64,000 bases of DNA from Chitinophaga sp. HK235 (GTDB taxonomy: Bacteria > Bacteroidota > Bacteroidia > Chitinophagales > Chitinophagaceae), in assembly GCF_018255755.1 (NCBI RefSeq), contig NZ_CP073766.1:2232001-2296000 (forward strand), written 5' to 3'. The stretch's first letter is position 1, and each line of letters starts with the position of its first letter. The translations under genes were made by a program, and so were the position numbers. Below are positions 1 through 6,748 of this stretch, one piece after another. Under the pieces are notes generated by a model that did not search any database, was not told the origin of the DNA, and saw only the letters and a list, made by a program, of their open reading frames with translations.

Positions 1-309
1 CAGTGCTATCGGTAATCCGGACGGAACATACAGCAGATTGGTTAATAAAATACCAATCATTACCGGGAGGATGATAATAGCACCGAGTGCCCTGTATTTG
101 CCGGTAATGAAAAGCACACCACCTACCACTTCTGCTGTACCAATCAGTGGCATTAACCAGCTGATGGTCATAAAAGCACCCATCTGTTTGAGCATGGCTT
201 CAGGCAGATCCTTAGGCGCAGGCATGTAGTTCAAAAATTTATTCAGGCCTGCATTGATAAACATCAACCCGAAAAGAAGACATACGACAAACAAAATTTT
301 CTTTTTCAT
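1..309 (-). CDS. DoxX-like membrane protein (3' part beyond window edge)
   Basis: The gene starts at 309 and runs off the left edge, giving 103 visible residues. A hydrophobic segment starts just after MKKK, and further membrane segments follow around residues 45-70 and 75-95. The order of an N-terminal helix with a GLMFINAGLNKF motif and later GTAEVVGGVLF fits the DoxX/DoxD family of small four-helix membrane proteins. It lies 27 bases after the SRPBCC gene on the same strand, so the two probably form one operon under the dyads at 958-997. The substrate of this family is not settled. Confidence 0.75.
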   Translation of the reverse strand, partial: MKKKILFVVCLLFGLMFINAGLNKFLNYMPAPKDLPEAMLKQMGAFMTISWLMPLIGTAEVVGGVLFITGKYRALGAIIILPVMIGILLTNLLYVPSGLPIAL

Positions 310-336
310 TCTGATTTGATTTTGGTCTGATTGTAT

Positions 337-837
337 TTATTTTTTTATTGAAACTAATAATTCATCGAGTCCTTCCATAGCCATGGTAATGCCTTCCCTG
401 AAGCCCATCTGGATGATTGTTTCCAGTTGAGCGAGATCGTCATAGCTGATCAGGCACTCCACCAGCGTTTGCGGGCCTTTATCAACAAAAGCCACATCCC
501 AGGTTGACCTTGGCATAGCAGAGTTAATATTGCCATCTGCATCTGTAAAAGCGTCCACCCCGATAAATTGCTGGTGTTTTACAATGGTTTGATAATCGGC
601 CACCGCCCAGTGTTCTTCGCCGGCAGGGCCTACCATGGCATAGAGCCAACGGCCGCCTTCGCGGAAGTCCATTGATTTAGTCCTGGCCTTCCAGGGTTTA
701 GGTGCCCACCATTGATCCAGCAGCTCACTTTTCGTATAGGCGTCCCATACCAAAGGCCGCTCTGCTGCGAATTCCCGTTTGATGGTAATCGTTTTGTTTT
801 CTTTGTTGACAGCGAAGTCTAATGCCGGATTATGCAT
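337..837 (-). CDS. SRPBCC (AHSA1-type START-like) domain protein
   Basis: This is a 166-residue cytoplasmic protein without a signal peptide. The pattern of an N-terminal ITIKREFAAERPLVWDAYT stretch, a WW/AP motif near residue 43 and a long C-terminal helix (MGFREGITMAMEGLDELL) is typical of the AHSA1-like branch of the SRPBCC fold, which forms a hydrophobic ligand cavity. In related genomes these genes often sit with ArsR-type regulators and DoxX proteins. Here DoxX follows it, and no regulator is visible inside the window. The ligand is unknown. Confidence 0.85.
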   Translation of the reverse strand: MHNPALDFAVNKENKTITIKREFAAERPLVWDAYTKSELLDQWWAPKPWKARTKSMDFREGGRWLYAMVGPAGEEHWAVADYQTIVKHQQFIGVDAFTDADGNINSAMPRSTWDVAFVDKGPQTLVECLISYDDLAQLETIIQMGFREGITMAMEGLDELLVSIKK

Positions 838-957
838 TTTTTCCTGTTTTATGGTTTACAATACTTTGTCGGGTTCGTTAAACCTGGCCATTAGGCCAGC
901 AGGATCCAATATTGCTTGAAAAACATTTCTTGTCCCCTATCTGTTCACTCATCTTCA

Positions 958-997
958 GCAACCATTCAGTTGCAAATATACGCAACTAATTGGTTGC
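958..997. promoter_or_regulatory. Tandem GCAAC-N6-GTTGC dyads upstream of the SRPBCC operon
   Basis: Two copies of the same inverted repeat, GCAAC-N6-GTTGC, occupy 958-973 and 982-997, with centres 24 bp apart, 120 bp upstream of the SRPBCC start. The outer halves also form one larger dyad, CAACCA at 959-964 with TGGTTG at 991-996, centred at 977.5. This is the layout of a dimeric repressor binding twice. An ArsR- or MarR-type regulator is inferred and not visible here. Confidence 0.6.
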
Positions 998-1086
998 TCA
1001 AAATATTTTTTTCCCATATCCTCATTATAAACTCAGCAAATAAGCAGGCGATTTCATAAATTTATTATCATATAATCTATCCCCCT

Positions 1087-1608
1087 ATGTCAAAGGTGAT
1101 CAGTTGCCTTATAAGATCCTTTCTTCTCGTTCTCCTGCTACAACAGGCCACCATGGCCCAACACATCATGATCGACACCACACTGGCAAACGTAGGCGAT
1201 ATTCCTTTCGACAGCCTCCGGGATGATCCTGGTTTTAAGGTCTGCCACCCTGACATTGTGTTTCAATACTATAACACGCCCTACTACTACAAGCAGCATA
1301 AAAAGGAAATCTGTAGCGAAATCCTGCGTCAATACAAGCCCGCCAGGGAATTGGCCGGTCAGAACGGATTTGTCACCATCCGCTTTATGATCAATTGTGA
1401 AGGACAAACCGGCCGCTTCCGCCTTTATTGCATAGATGAAAACTATCAGCCATCTACATTTCATCCTGCCTTAACCAATCAGCTGATGGAGATCGTGAAA
1501 AACCTCAAAGGCTGGCAACCTTCCCTATACAAGGGAAAAACTTACGACACCTACCAATACCTGACTTTTCATATACAGCAAGGAAATATTATCACCATTT
1601 CTCCATGA
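1087..1608 (+). CDS. Secreted protein with TonB C-terminal-like domain
   Basis: The 173-residue product begins with a signal peptide (about residues 1-24, ending ATMA-Q). After residue 90 there is a GFVTIRFMINCEGQTGRF segment followed by an amphipathic helix and KGWQPSLYKGKTYDTY. This matches the general plan of the TonB_C fold (strand, helix, strand ending in a GWxPa-type turn). It has no membrane anchor, so it is not a classical energy transducer. It overlaps the next gene by 4 bp (ATGA at 1605), which suggests translational coupling. Confidence 0.6.
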   Translation: MSKVISCLIRSFLLVLLLQQATMAQHIMIDTTLANVGDIPFDSLRDDPGFKVCHPDIVFQYYNTPYYYKQHKKEICSEILRQYKPARELAGQNGFVTIRFMINCEGQTGRFRLYCIDENYQPSTFHPALTNQLMEIVKNLKGWQPSLYKGKTYDTYQYLTFHIQQGNIITISP

Positions 1609-2426
1609 AACAAATCATCTTCCTGTTTATAGGCATCCTGATGGCAACACAGGGCCGGGCCCAGGTTTCTACGGCCGACTCCCTGCTGGCAGAACAGCTG
1701 TATGCAAAAAGTGACAGCTTTTATCAAGGCACCAGAATATGCCAACGGTACCTCGACAGCTGTATCAAACTGAATCCCCGTATGGCCAAAGCCTGGCACG
1801 AGATCAGCGTCCCCTATCTGAAACGGGGTGATTTTGCCACGTGGCATTATTACATGGAGAAAGCTGTAACACTATCACCTCAAACGATGCTGGATGTACG
1901 CGGATGGTGCCGGTTTAAGTTCCTGCGTGATTACCAGGGAGCCATGGCTGATCTGAAAAGATTTGATACCCTCACCCACAATGGTTTCCGTCATACCGGC
2001 GACGGCTCCTACTGCCTCTATATAGTAATGGCTTTATGTGAAAGAGAAACCGGGCATTATCAGCAAGCCCTCCGCTATTTCGCCCTCGGCATAGACAGCC
2101 TGAAAAAATACAACAATCAGACTCCGCTGGGATCTTATGATTACCTGCACCGCGCTGTTCTGAAATTACGCATGAATGATATCAATGGCGCGCTGGCAGA
2201 TCTTTCCAGAGAAGGAAAGGTATATCCTGACCTCATGGAAACAAGCTACTACAAAGGAATTGCACTTACCAAACTGAAAAAGTATCCTGAAGCAAGAAAG
2301 GCTTTTAATCATGCCAGCGAGCTGCTGCGCACCGGTTTCCGGATGACCGATCCTTATTGCGAAATACATGACACCGTTTATCCGGAAGACATCAGCAACC
2401 GGTTACAGGAAATAGCCGCTTTATAA
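1605..2426 (+). CDS. Secreted tetratricopeptide repeat protein
   Basis: The 273-residue protein starts with a signal peptide (about residues 1-19, ending GRA-Q). Helical repeats of TPR type are visible: one around residues 55-90 (LNPRMAKAWHEISVPYLKRG), one around 140-170 (CERETGHYQQALRYFALG), and one near the end (YYKGIALTKLKKYPEARKAF). It is coupled to the preceding TonB_C-like gene by an overlapping stop and start. A periplasmic scaffold role is inferred only. Confidence 0.75.
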   Translation: MKQIIFLFIGILMATQGRAQVSTADSLLAEQLYAKSDSFYQGTRICQRYLDSCIKLNPRMAKAWHEISVPYLKRGDFATWHYYMEKAVTLSPQTMLDVRGWCRFKFLRDYQGAMADLKRFDTLTHNGFRHTGDGSYCLYIVMALCERETGHYQQALRYFALGIDSLKKYNNQTPLGSYDYLHRAVLKLRMNDINGALADLSREGKVYPDLMETSYYKGIALTKLKKYPEARKAFNHASELLRTGFRMTDPYCEIHDTVYPEDISNRLQEIAAL

Positions 2427-2443
2427 AGCCCTGTTGTCCCTGC

Positions 2444-2929
2444 TCACTGAGCTGGCTTAAAACTCTGATTGCTGAAGGGCGGAGTAGTTGGTACCGTAAT
2501 AACATTAAAGGCGTGTTGTGTAGCACGATGGCAATTGTTGCAGGTATTGGTCAGCAAGGTAAAGCTGCTTTTAAACTGTTGCATGTCTTTAGCAGCCACT
2601 GCTTTCTTCATGCTGTCCATAGGGGCTGTTATCATTGGAAGGGATTTTAATTCCGCCCTGTCAGCACAATACTGCTGCGCCCTGCTAAATGTCATGTCCA
2701 TCTCCTTCACTGCAAAGTTCGCCAGGTCCCAGTTCCCTTCTGTGCCCGCAAACCACAGCTTGGCATGATGTATCTGGATATAGGTCATAAACTCTCCGAG
2801 CTCAGGTTTAAATGTATTGCCCGCGTGCTGCTCCAGACTGTCTATTCTGTTTTGCAAATCAGCATTATTGCCTGAGCCTCCGCCGCAGGCCATCAACAAT
2901 AAGGCAAACAAGCCGATGGGGTATTTCAT
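2444..2929 (-). CDS. Lipoprotein with a CNNCH (c-type haem-like) motif
   Basis: The start at 2929 gives a 161-residue product whose first 15 residues form a lipoprotein signal (lipobox LLMAC). A longer in-frame start upstream would bury this signal and overlap the divergent GNAT gene, so it was not used. A predicted coiled segment follows the Gly/Asn linker. Near the C-terminus the sequence NTCNNCHRATQHAF contains one CXXCH haem-attachment motif. The protein is probably a small periplasmic-face monohaem or haem-binding lipoprotein. No family name is certain. Confidence 0.65.
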   Translation of the reverse strand: MKYPIGLFALLLMACGGGSGNNADLQNRIDSLEQHAGNTFKPELGEFMTYIQIHHAKLWFAGTEGNWDLANFAVKEMDMTFSRAQQYCADRAELKSLPMITAPMDSMKKAVAAKDMQQFKSSFTLLTNTCNNCHRATQHAFNVITVPTTPPFSNQSFKPAQ

Positions 2930-3001
2930 ATGCAGATTTTTAATAAAGAACAATTCCGCCACAGCAAAGTTGTTGTACAGCATATATTTATCTTTACAGC
3001 T

Positions 3002-3544
3002 ATGACTACTACACCCGATCTCATCATCCGGCAAGAAGAGCCTGCTGATTACGAAGCCGTTTTTAATGTGATTGAAAGTGCTTTTAAGCAGATGGAACAC
3101 TCAGACCATCAGGAACAATGGCTGGTACAAAGGCTGCGGCAATCACCCGGATTCATCCCGGCGCTGTCGCTGGTAGCTGTATCCGGCCAACAGATCATAG
3201 GGCATATTCTGCTTACGCCCATTAAAATAAAAAATGAACAGGAAGCGTTCACTTCTCTGGCCCTCGCACCGGTTTCCGTCATACCGGAATACCAGCACAA
3301 AGGAATTGGTGGCAGGCTGATTGAAGCAGCACATCAAAAGGCAAGGGAAGCAGGATTCCGGTCGGTTGTACTGCTGGGGCATGCAGCATATTACCCCAGA
3401 TTTGGGTATAAAAAAGCCAGCGAATTCGGGATTAAGCTGCCATTTGATGTACCGGATGAATATTGCATGGCGATTGAACTTACAAAAGACGGACTGAATG
3501 GGGTAAATGGCATGGTAGAATATCCGGCAGCCTTTTTTGCATAA
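3002..3544 (+). CDS. GNAT N-acetyltransferase (YhbS-like)
   Basis: The 180-residue protein has the GNAT core. The acetyl-CoA binding loop VIPEYQHKGIGGRL (Q/R-x-x-G-x-G/A type) lies at about residues 97-110 and is followed by a helix and VVLLGHAAYYPRFGY, which resembles the YhbS subgroup. The start at 3002 was chosen because residues before it are not GNAT-like and would overlap the divergent lipoprotein promoter. The substrate is not predictable. Confidence 0.85.
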   Translation: MTTTPDLIIRQEEPADYEAVFNVIESAFKQMEHSDHQEQWLVQRLRQSPGFIPALSLVAVSGQQIIGHILLTPIKIKNEQEAFTSLALAPVSVIPEYQHKGIGGRLIEAAHQKAREAGFRSVVLLGHAAYYPRFGYKKASEFGIKLPFDVPDEYCMAIELTKDGLNGVNGMVEYPAAFFA

Positions 3545-3569
3545 GGGGAACTTTCACTACTATTGCCCG

Positions 3570-3590
3570 GCCCCTGTGATATACAGGGGC
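3570..3590. terminator. Hairpin terminator between convergent genes
   Basis: GCCCCTGT at 3570-3577 pairs perfectly with ACAGGGGC at 3583-3590 around a 5-base loop. It sits between the GNAT stop and the convergent protein-glutaminase stop. No long T tract follows, so efficiency is uncertain. Confidence 0.55.
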
Positions 3591-3627
3591 ACAGGCTATT
3601 TATACAGATGGGTTGTCAGGTAATCCA

Positions 3628-4533
3628 TTACCAGCATGCGGAGTTATTGCCTGTGGGGCTGCAGCCATATAACCCGGTATAGGCACTGATAGTGCAGTTG
3701 GTTTTGGCATAGTTGTCATCATAAATCAAAGTACCATTGGATACCCTTACATATACATTGCCAGGTTGCTGGGAAGTACCTGAAATGATGGCTCCTGCGT
3801 CGCAATAGGTATCGCGGCATTTGTTGAGCCAGGTGTTCTGATCCACCGGACCGGTGAACAGAGACGGATCCAGAATTCTCAGCTGAACAACTCCTGCGGC
3901 ATCCCTGAAACGTACCAGCGGCGCTACGTGATAACCCCAGTATACGCAACAGCTGCCGGTATTGGCGGCCAGGTTACCATACACAAAAAGTTTATCACAA
4001 TCATAACCCTGTGCGATGAGGATCTGACGCATTTTATGTGCCCTGGCATAACAACCATCAGCAGCATAGCTGTAAGGAATGGTAGGTGTCTTACAAAGAT
4101 TAAACAGGTTATTGAGTGTCGCTAAATTGGGAATGATAGGCATGTTTTCACTGCGCACGACCTGTTTGGTAGTTTTTGAAGCCTGATAGGCTTCTATGGC
4201 CGGCCGGGAAGCTTTTTCCACGCCCGCAATTTCATTCGTGCCTTCGTATATATTTACTTTGATTGGCTCATCATTATCACGGGCAGCGCTGAGCAGGGTC
4301 AATACATCCTGGTGTTGTCTGGTATCCAGGGAAAATAAACGGGCTGATTGTACAAAGCCGATGGTGGCCTTATTACCGGTAACATCCAGGCGGTATGGTG
4401 TAAACTCTCCGAGTAATACCGGTTTCTCTGATTTAACATTGGCTACAGGTTCGTCTGCCCCTTTCTTACAGGCAACAATGGACACGACTGCCAGTGAAAC
4501 CACTACCAGCAGTCCCAATAAGGTTTTTTTCAT
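3628..4533 (-). CDS. Protein-glutaminase (protein deamidase), secreted preproenzyme
   Basis: The 301-residue product resembles the Chryseobacterium protein-glutaminase, which deamidates glutamine side chains in proteins. A lipoprotein-type signal ends at Cys22 (SIVAC). A propeptide region spans about residues 35-130 and the mature domain runs from about 145 to 301. The candidate Cys-His-Asp triad is Cys161 in DGCYARAHKMRQ, His202 in GYHVAPLV and Asp222 in RILDPSLF. These spacings of 41 and 20 residues equal those I recall for the characterised enzyme. Further paired cysteines occur in the mature part. The start at 4533 was chosen because it begins the signal peptide. A stand-alone propeptide-like gene lies 45 bp upstream on the same strand. 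Confidence 0.9.
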   Translation of the reverse strand: MKKTLLGLLVVVSLAVVSIVACKKGADEPVANVKSEKPVLLGEFTPYRLDVTGNKATIGFVQSARLFSLDTRQHQDVLTLLSAARDNDEPIKVNIYEGTNEIAGVEKASRPAIEAYQASKTTKQVVRSENMPIIPNLATLNNLFNLCKTPTIPYSYAADGCYARAHKMRQILIAQGYDCDKLFVYGNLAANTGSCCVYWGYHVAPLVRFRDAAGVVQLRILDPSLFTGPVDQNTWLNKCRDTYCDAGAIISGTSQQPGNVYVRVSNGTLIYDDNYAKTNCTISAYTGLYGCSPTGNNSACW

Positions 4534-4578
4534 TTGATAAAGATTTTGATTTTTTAGATTAAAAGAGACCACCACTCA

Positions 4579-4950
4579 TCAGGGCTTCTTCTTTGCGTCT
4601 ATATATCGTTGTTGGGCTGCTTCAGAAGCAGCGGTCACTGATGCAATATCATCGCTGTCTTTATACACCATCACCTTTACGGGCATATCCTTTTTTAAGG
4701 CCAGGCTAAGTTGTCTGAGATATTGTCTGGCATTAGCCATGCGCAGGTCCAGCTTATAAAGCCGTGCAGATTGTACAAACCCGGCAGTAACGATATCGTC
4801 GTTTTTAGTGACCAGGTAAGGGGTATATTCTCCCAGCAGTATGGGTTGTCGGGTCTCCTGGAAAGCCATAGACGTGGATTTATTACAAGCAGTGTTTACG
4901 ATGATAAGGTTCGTAAAAAATAAAAACCAGATGAATAGGATACTTCTCAA
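4579..4950 (-). CDS. Lipoprotein resembling only the protein-glutaminase propeptide
   Basis: This 123-residue protein has a signal ending at a lipobox cysteine (Cys22, VNTAC). The rest aligns by eye with residues 35-121 of the neighbouring protein-glutaminase: shared motifs are PILLGEYTPY against PVLLGEFTPY, and GFVQSARLYKLD against GFVQSARLFSLD, followed by a matching PVKVMVYKDSDDIA / PIKVNIYEGTNEIA block. It stops where the catalytic domain would begin. It is the first gene of the pair. A role as a separate inhibitor or folding partner of the enzyme is inferred. Confidence 0.8.
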   Translation of the reverse strand: MRSILFIWFLFFTNLIIVNTACNKSTSMAFQETRQPILLGEYTPYLVTKNDDIVTAGFVQSARLYKLDLRMANARQYLRQLSLALKKDMPVKVMVYKDSDDIASVTAASEAAQQRYIDAKKKP

Positions 4951-5349
4951 GTTGTTTCTTTTGGGTTAAGAATGAATAACAAAAATCAGTTTACTACTTT
5001 CTACAGACTAAGGATTAAACAACATAGGCAATTATTTTGAGGGTGAAAAAATATGGGTTACAACTATTTTATGAACGCCGTGTAGATGGGTATTGTAGTG
5101 ATAAAATGCCGTGAGATTGAAGCTTAGTGGATTTCCTCCCGAAATCAGCGGAAGGAGGGCTACAGAACAGGTGATAAAGTGCTAACTTTTTGCTACATAC
5201 ATCCGTTATCAATTTTACAAAAGTAAAAATTAATAATAAAATTTTTATTTCTCCGCTACAACAGGGAATCAAATATAGCGTATACCCCTATACGCAGGAC
5301 TGCAATGATATCTCCACTCCCAACCACTGTGAAAATATTGCATAAACAA
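4951..5349. other. Intergenic region, no gene recognised
   Basis: This 400-base AT-rich stretch separates the propeptide gene from the HxlR terminator. It should hold the promoter of the propeptide/protein-glutaminase pair near 4951-5050. I see no conserved reading frame, RNA or repeat in the rest. Confidence 0.5.
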
Positions 5350-5387
5350 CAAAGCGTGATACATCCGGACGGATATATCACGCTTTG
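5350..5387 (-). terminator. Terminator of the HxlR gene
   Basis: A near-continuous hairpin: CAAAGCGTGATA at 5350-5361 pairs with TATCACGCTTTG at 5376-5387, and ATCC/GGAT pair inside it. It begins 15 bases after the HxlR stop codon on the minus strand. The T-tract in that direction is weak. Confidence 0.6.
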
Positions 5388-5402
5388 TCTGGTAATAAAA
5401 GC

Positions 5403-5780
5403 TCACACCGGCATGGTTGCCGGCTCGCCTTCCAGTATTTCTTTCAGCCGGGGAGCATAACCTTCCCCCCATTTATTAACGGCTGTAATCAGGGGCATTA
5501 ATGTTTCTCCTGCCGGGGTCAGGTAGTACTCCACGCGCAAAGGCACTTCTGAATAAACGATTTTACCAAGCAGGTCGTGCATCTCCAGCTCCTTCAGCTG
5601 GTTCTGCAATACCCGTTTGCTGATGCCGTTGATTGCCTTCACCAGGTCACGCGGACGTGTAGCCCCTTTTGAAATCTCATCCAGAATACAAAACTTCCAC
5701 TTCGATCCTACCACCTCCATCGCAATACTAAGACCACAACTATAATCAATGGGTATTTTCCTTTGATACATCATCTTCAT
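5403..5780 (-). CDS. HxlR-family transcriptional regulator
   Basis: The 125-residue winged-helix protein shows the HxlR signature: a YSCGLSIAMEVVGSKWKFCIL N-terminal block with a conserved cysteine, then RPRDLVKAINGISKRVLQNQLKELE recognition helix, and RVEYYLTPAGETL wing. It is divergent from an NAD(P)H-dependent oxidoreductase and two dyad repeats lie between them. HxlR proteins at such positions usually sense electrophiles or quinones and control the adjacent reductase. That function is inferred here. Confidence 0.9.
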   Translation of the reverse strand: MKMMYQRKIPIDYSCGLSIAMEVVGSKWKFCILDEISKGATRPRDLVKAINGISKRVLQNQLKELEMHDLLGKIVYSEVPLRVEYYLTPAGETLMPLITAVNKWGEGYAPRLKEILEGEPATMPV

Positions 5781-5826
5781 TCTTCTTATTGATCACAAAA
5801 ATAAAGAAAACCCTGTTCAGGCCCAT

Positions 5827-5862
5827 GGTGATTAATTTATCACCAGGTGATTAATTATCCCC
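5827..5862. promoter_or_regulatory. Two tandem GGTGAT-N5/6-ATC(A/C)CC dyads
   Basis: GGTGAT at 5827-5832 pairs with ATCACC at 5839-5844. A second copy starts at 5846 (GGTGAT), and its right half at 5857-5862 reads ATCCCC. Both share TAATT in the spacer and lie 19 bp apart between the divergent HxlR and oxidoreductase genes. They are probable HxlR operators. Confidence 0.65.
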
Positions 5863-5922
5863 TTATTGCCTTATCCTCCCATGAATCTCACTTTTGCGTC
5901 AGCAAATAAAACACATGGTACA

Positions 5923-6453
5923 ATGAAAACACTGGTCATCATCATTCACCCGAACCTCGAAAGTTCTCTTATAAACAGGCTTTGGCTGGACGCCTTAAAA
6001 AAACATCCCGACAAATACACCCTCCATGATCTGCACCATCAGTATCCGGACGAAAAAATAGATATAGAGCGGGAACAGCAGCTGCTGGAAGCCCATGATA
6101 AAATCATCTTCCAGTTTCCCTTCTATTGGTTTAATTGTCCACCCTTTTTCAAAAAGTGGCTGGACGAGGTGTTGACCCATGGCTGGGCTTATGGGAAAGA
6201 CAGCGGTTACCGGCTGGCAGGTAAAAAAATTGCGCTGGGCATTACAGCCGGTATCCGGGAAAACGATTACAATGCAAACGGGCGATATCAATACACCCTC
6301 CGGGAGCTGACAGCCCCTTTTGAAGTCACGTTTAATTATATCCGGGCGGACTATCAGTTCTTCTTTGCCTTTTATGGTGCGGAGCATAATCCTGAAACGG
6401 CCATAGTGGAGGAAAATGCCCGGGAGTACCTGACATTCATTGATCATCTGTAA
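5923..6453 (+). CDS. NAD(P)H-dependent oxidoreductase, flavodoxin-like fold (quinone reductase type)
   Basis: The 176-residue protein begins MKTLVIIIHPNLESSLIN, the phosphate-binding strand-loop of the NQO1/KefF/YheR family. QFPFYWFNCPPFFKKWLDEV at about residues 63-82 is the second characteristic block, followed by GITAGI. The start at 5923 was preferred because the 19 residues before it are not conserved in type. FMN or FAD-dependent two-electron reduction of quinones is the family activity. The divergent HxlR gene and dyads suggest inducible control. Confidence 0.88.
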   Translation: MKTLVIIIHPNLESSLINRLWLDALKKHPDKYTLHDLHHQYPDEKIDIEREQQLLEAHDKIIFQFPFYWFNCPPFFKKWLDEVLTHGWAYGKDSGYRLAGKKIALGITAGIRENDYNANGRYQYTLRELTAPFEVTFNYIRADYQFFFAFYGAEHNPETAIVEENAREYLTFIDHL

Positions 6454-6457
6454 ACAA

Positions 6458-6483
6458 AAAAGGTGTGGGCATCCACACCTTTT
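6458..6483 (+). terminator. Terminator of the oxidoreductase gene
   Basis: AAAAGGTGTGG at 6458-6468 pairs with CCACACCTTTT at 6473-6483 around a GCAT loop, beginning 4 bases after the stop. The A/T-flanked arms could work in both directions. Confidence 0.85.
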
Positions 6484-6653
6484 CCTATCCCGCCTTATTT
6501 TATGAGCCCTGAAAATTTTGCAGATATAAACCATTAGCATATATTTAGATATCCTTACCAATACCTCATCCATCCTTAACCTTTTTCAACCGTCACAACC
6601 GAATAAACAGCACCAGCGTTCAGTCAATATATTTATAACCCTTAGCTTTTGCA

Positions 6654-6690
6654 GGCCGGCCAACTCCCTCGGGGAGCCGGCCATTTTATT
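6654..6690 (+). terminator. Orphan GC-rich terminator-like hairpin upstream of the protease
   Basis: GGCCGG at 6654-6659 pairs with CCGGCC at 6677-6682, with CTCC/GGAG pairing inside, and ATTTTATTTTT follows. It lies 171 bases after the preceding terminator and 66 bases before the protease start, without an annotated gene before it. It may end a small untranslated transcript or act as a leader attenuator. Confidence 0.5.
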
Positions 6691-6748
6691 TTTAAGGGTG
6701 TTTTCTATTTCATTATCGATTTGATTTTTTCACCTAAAAAATAAACAT

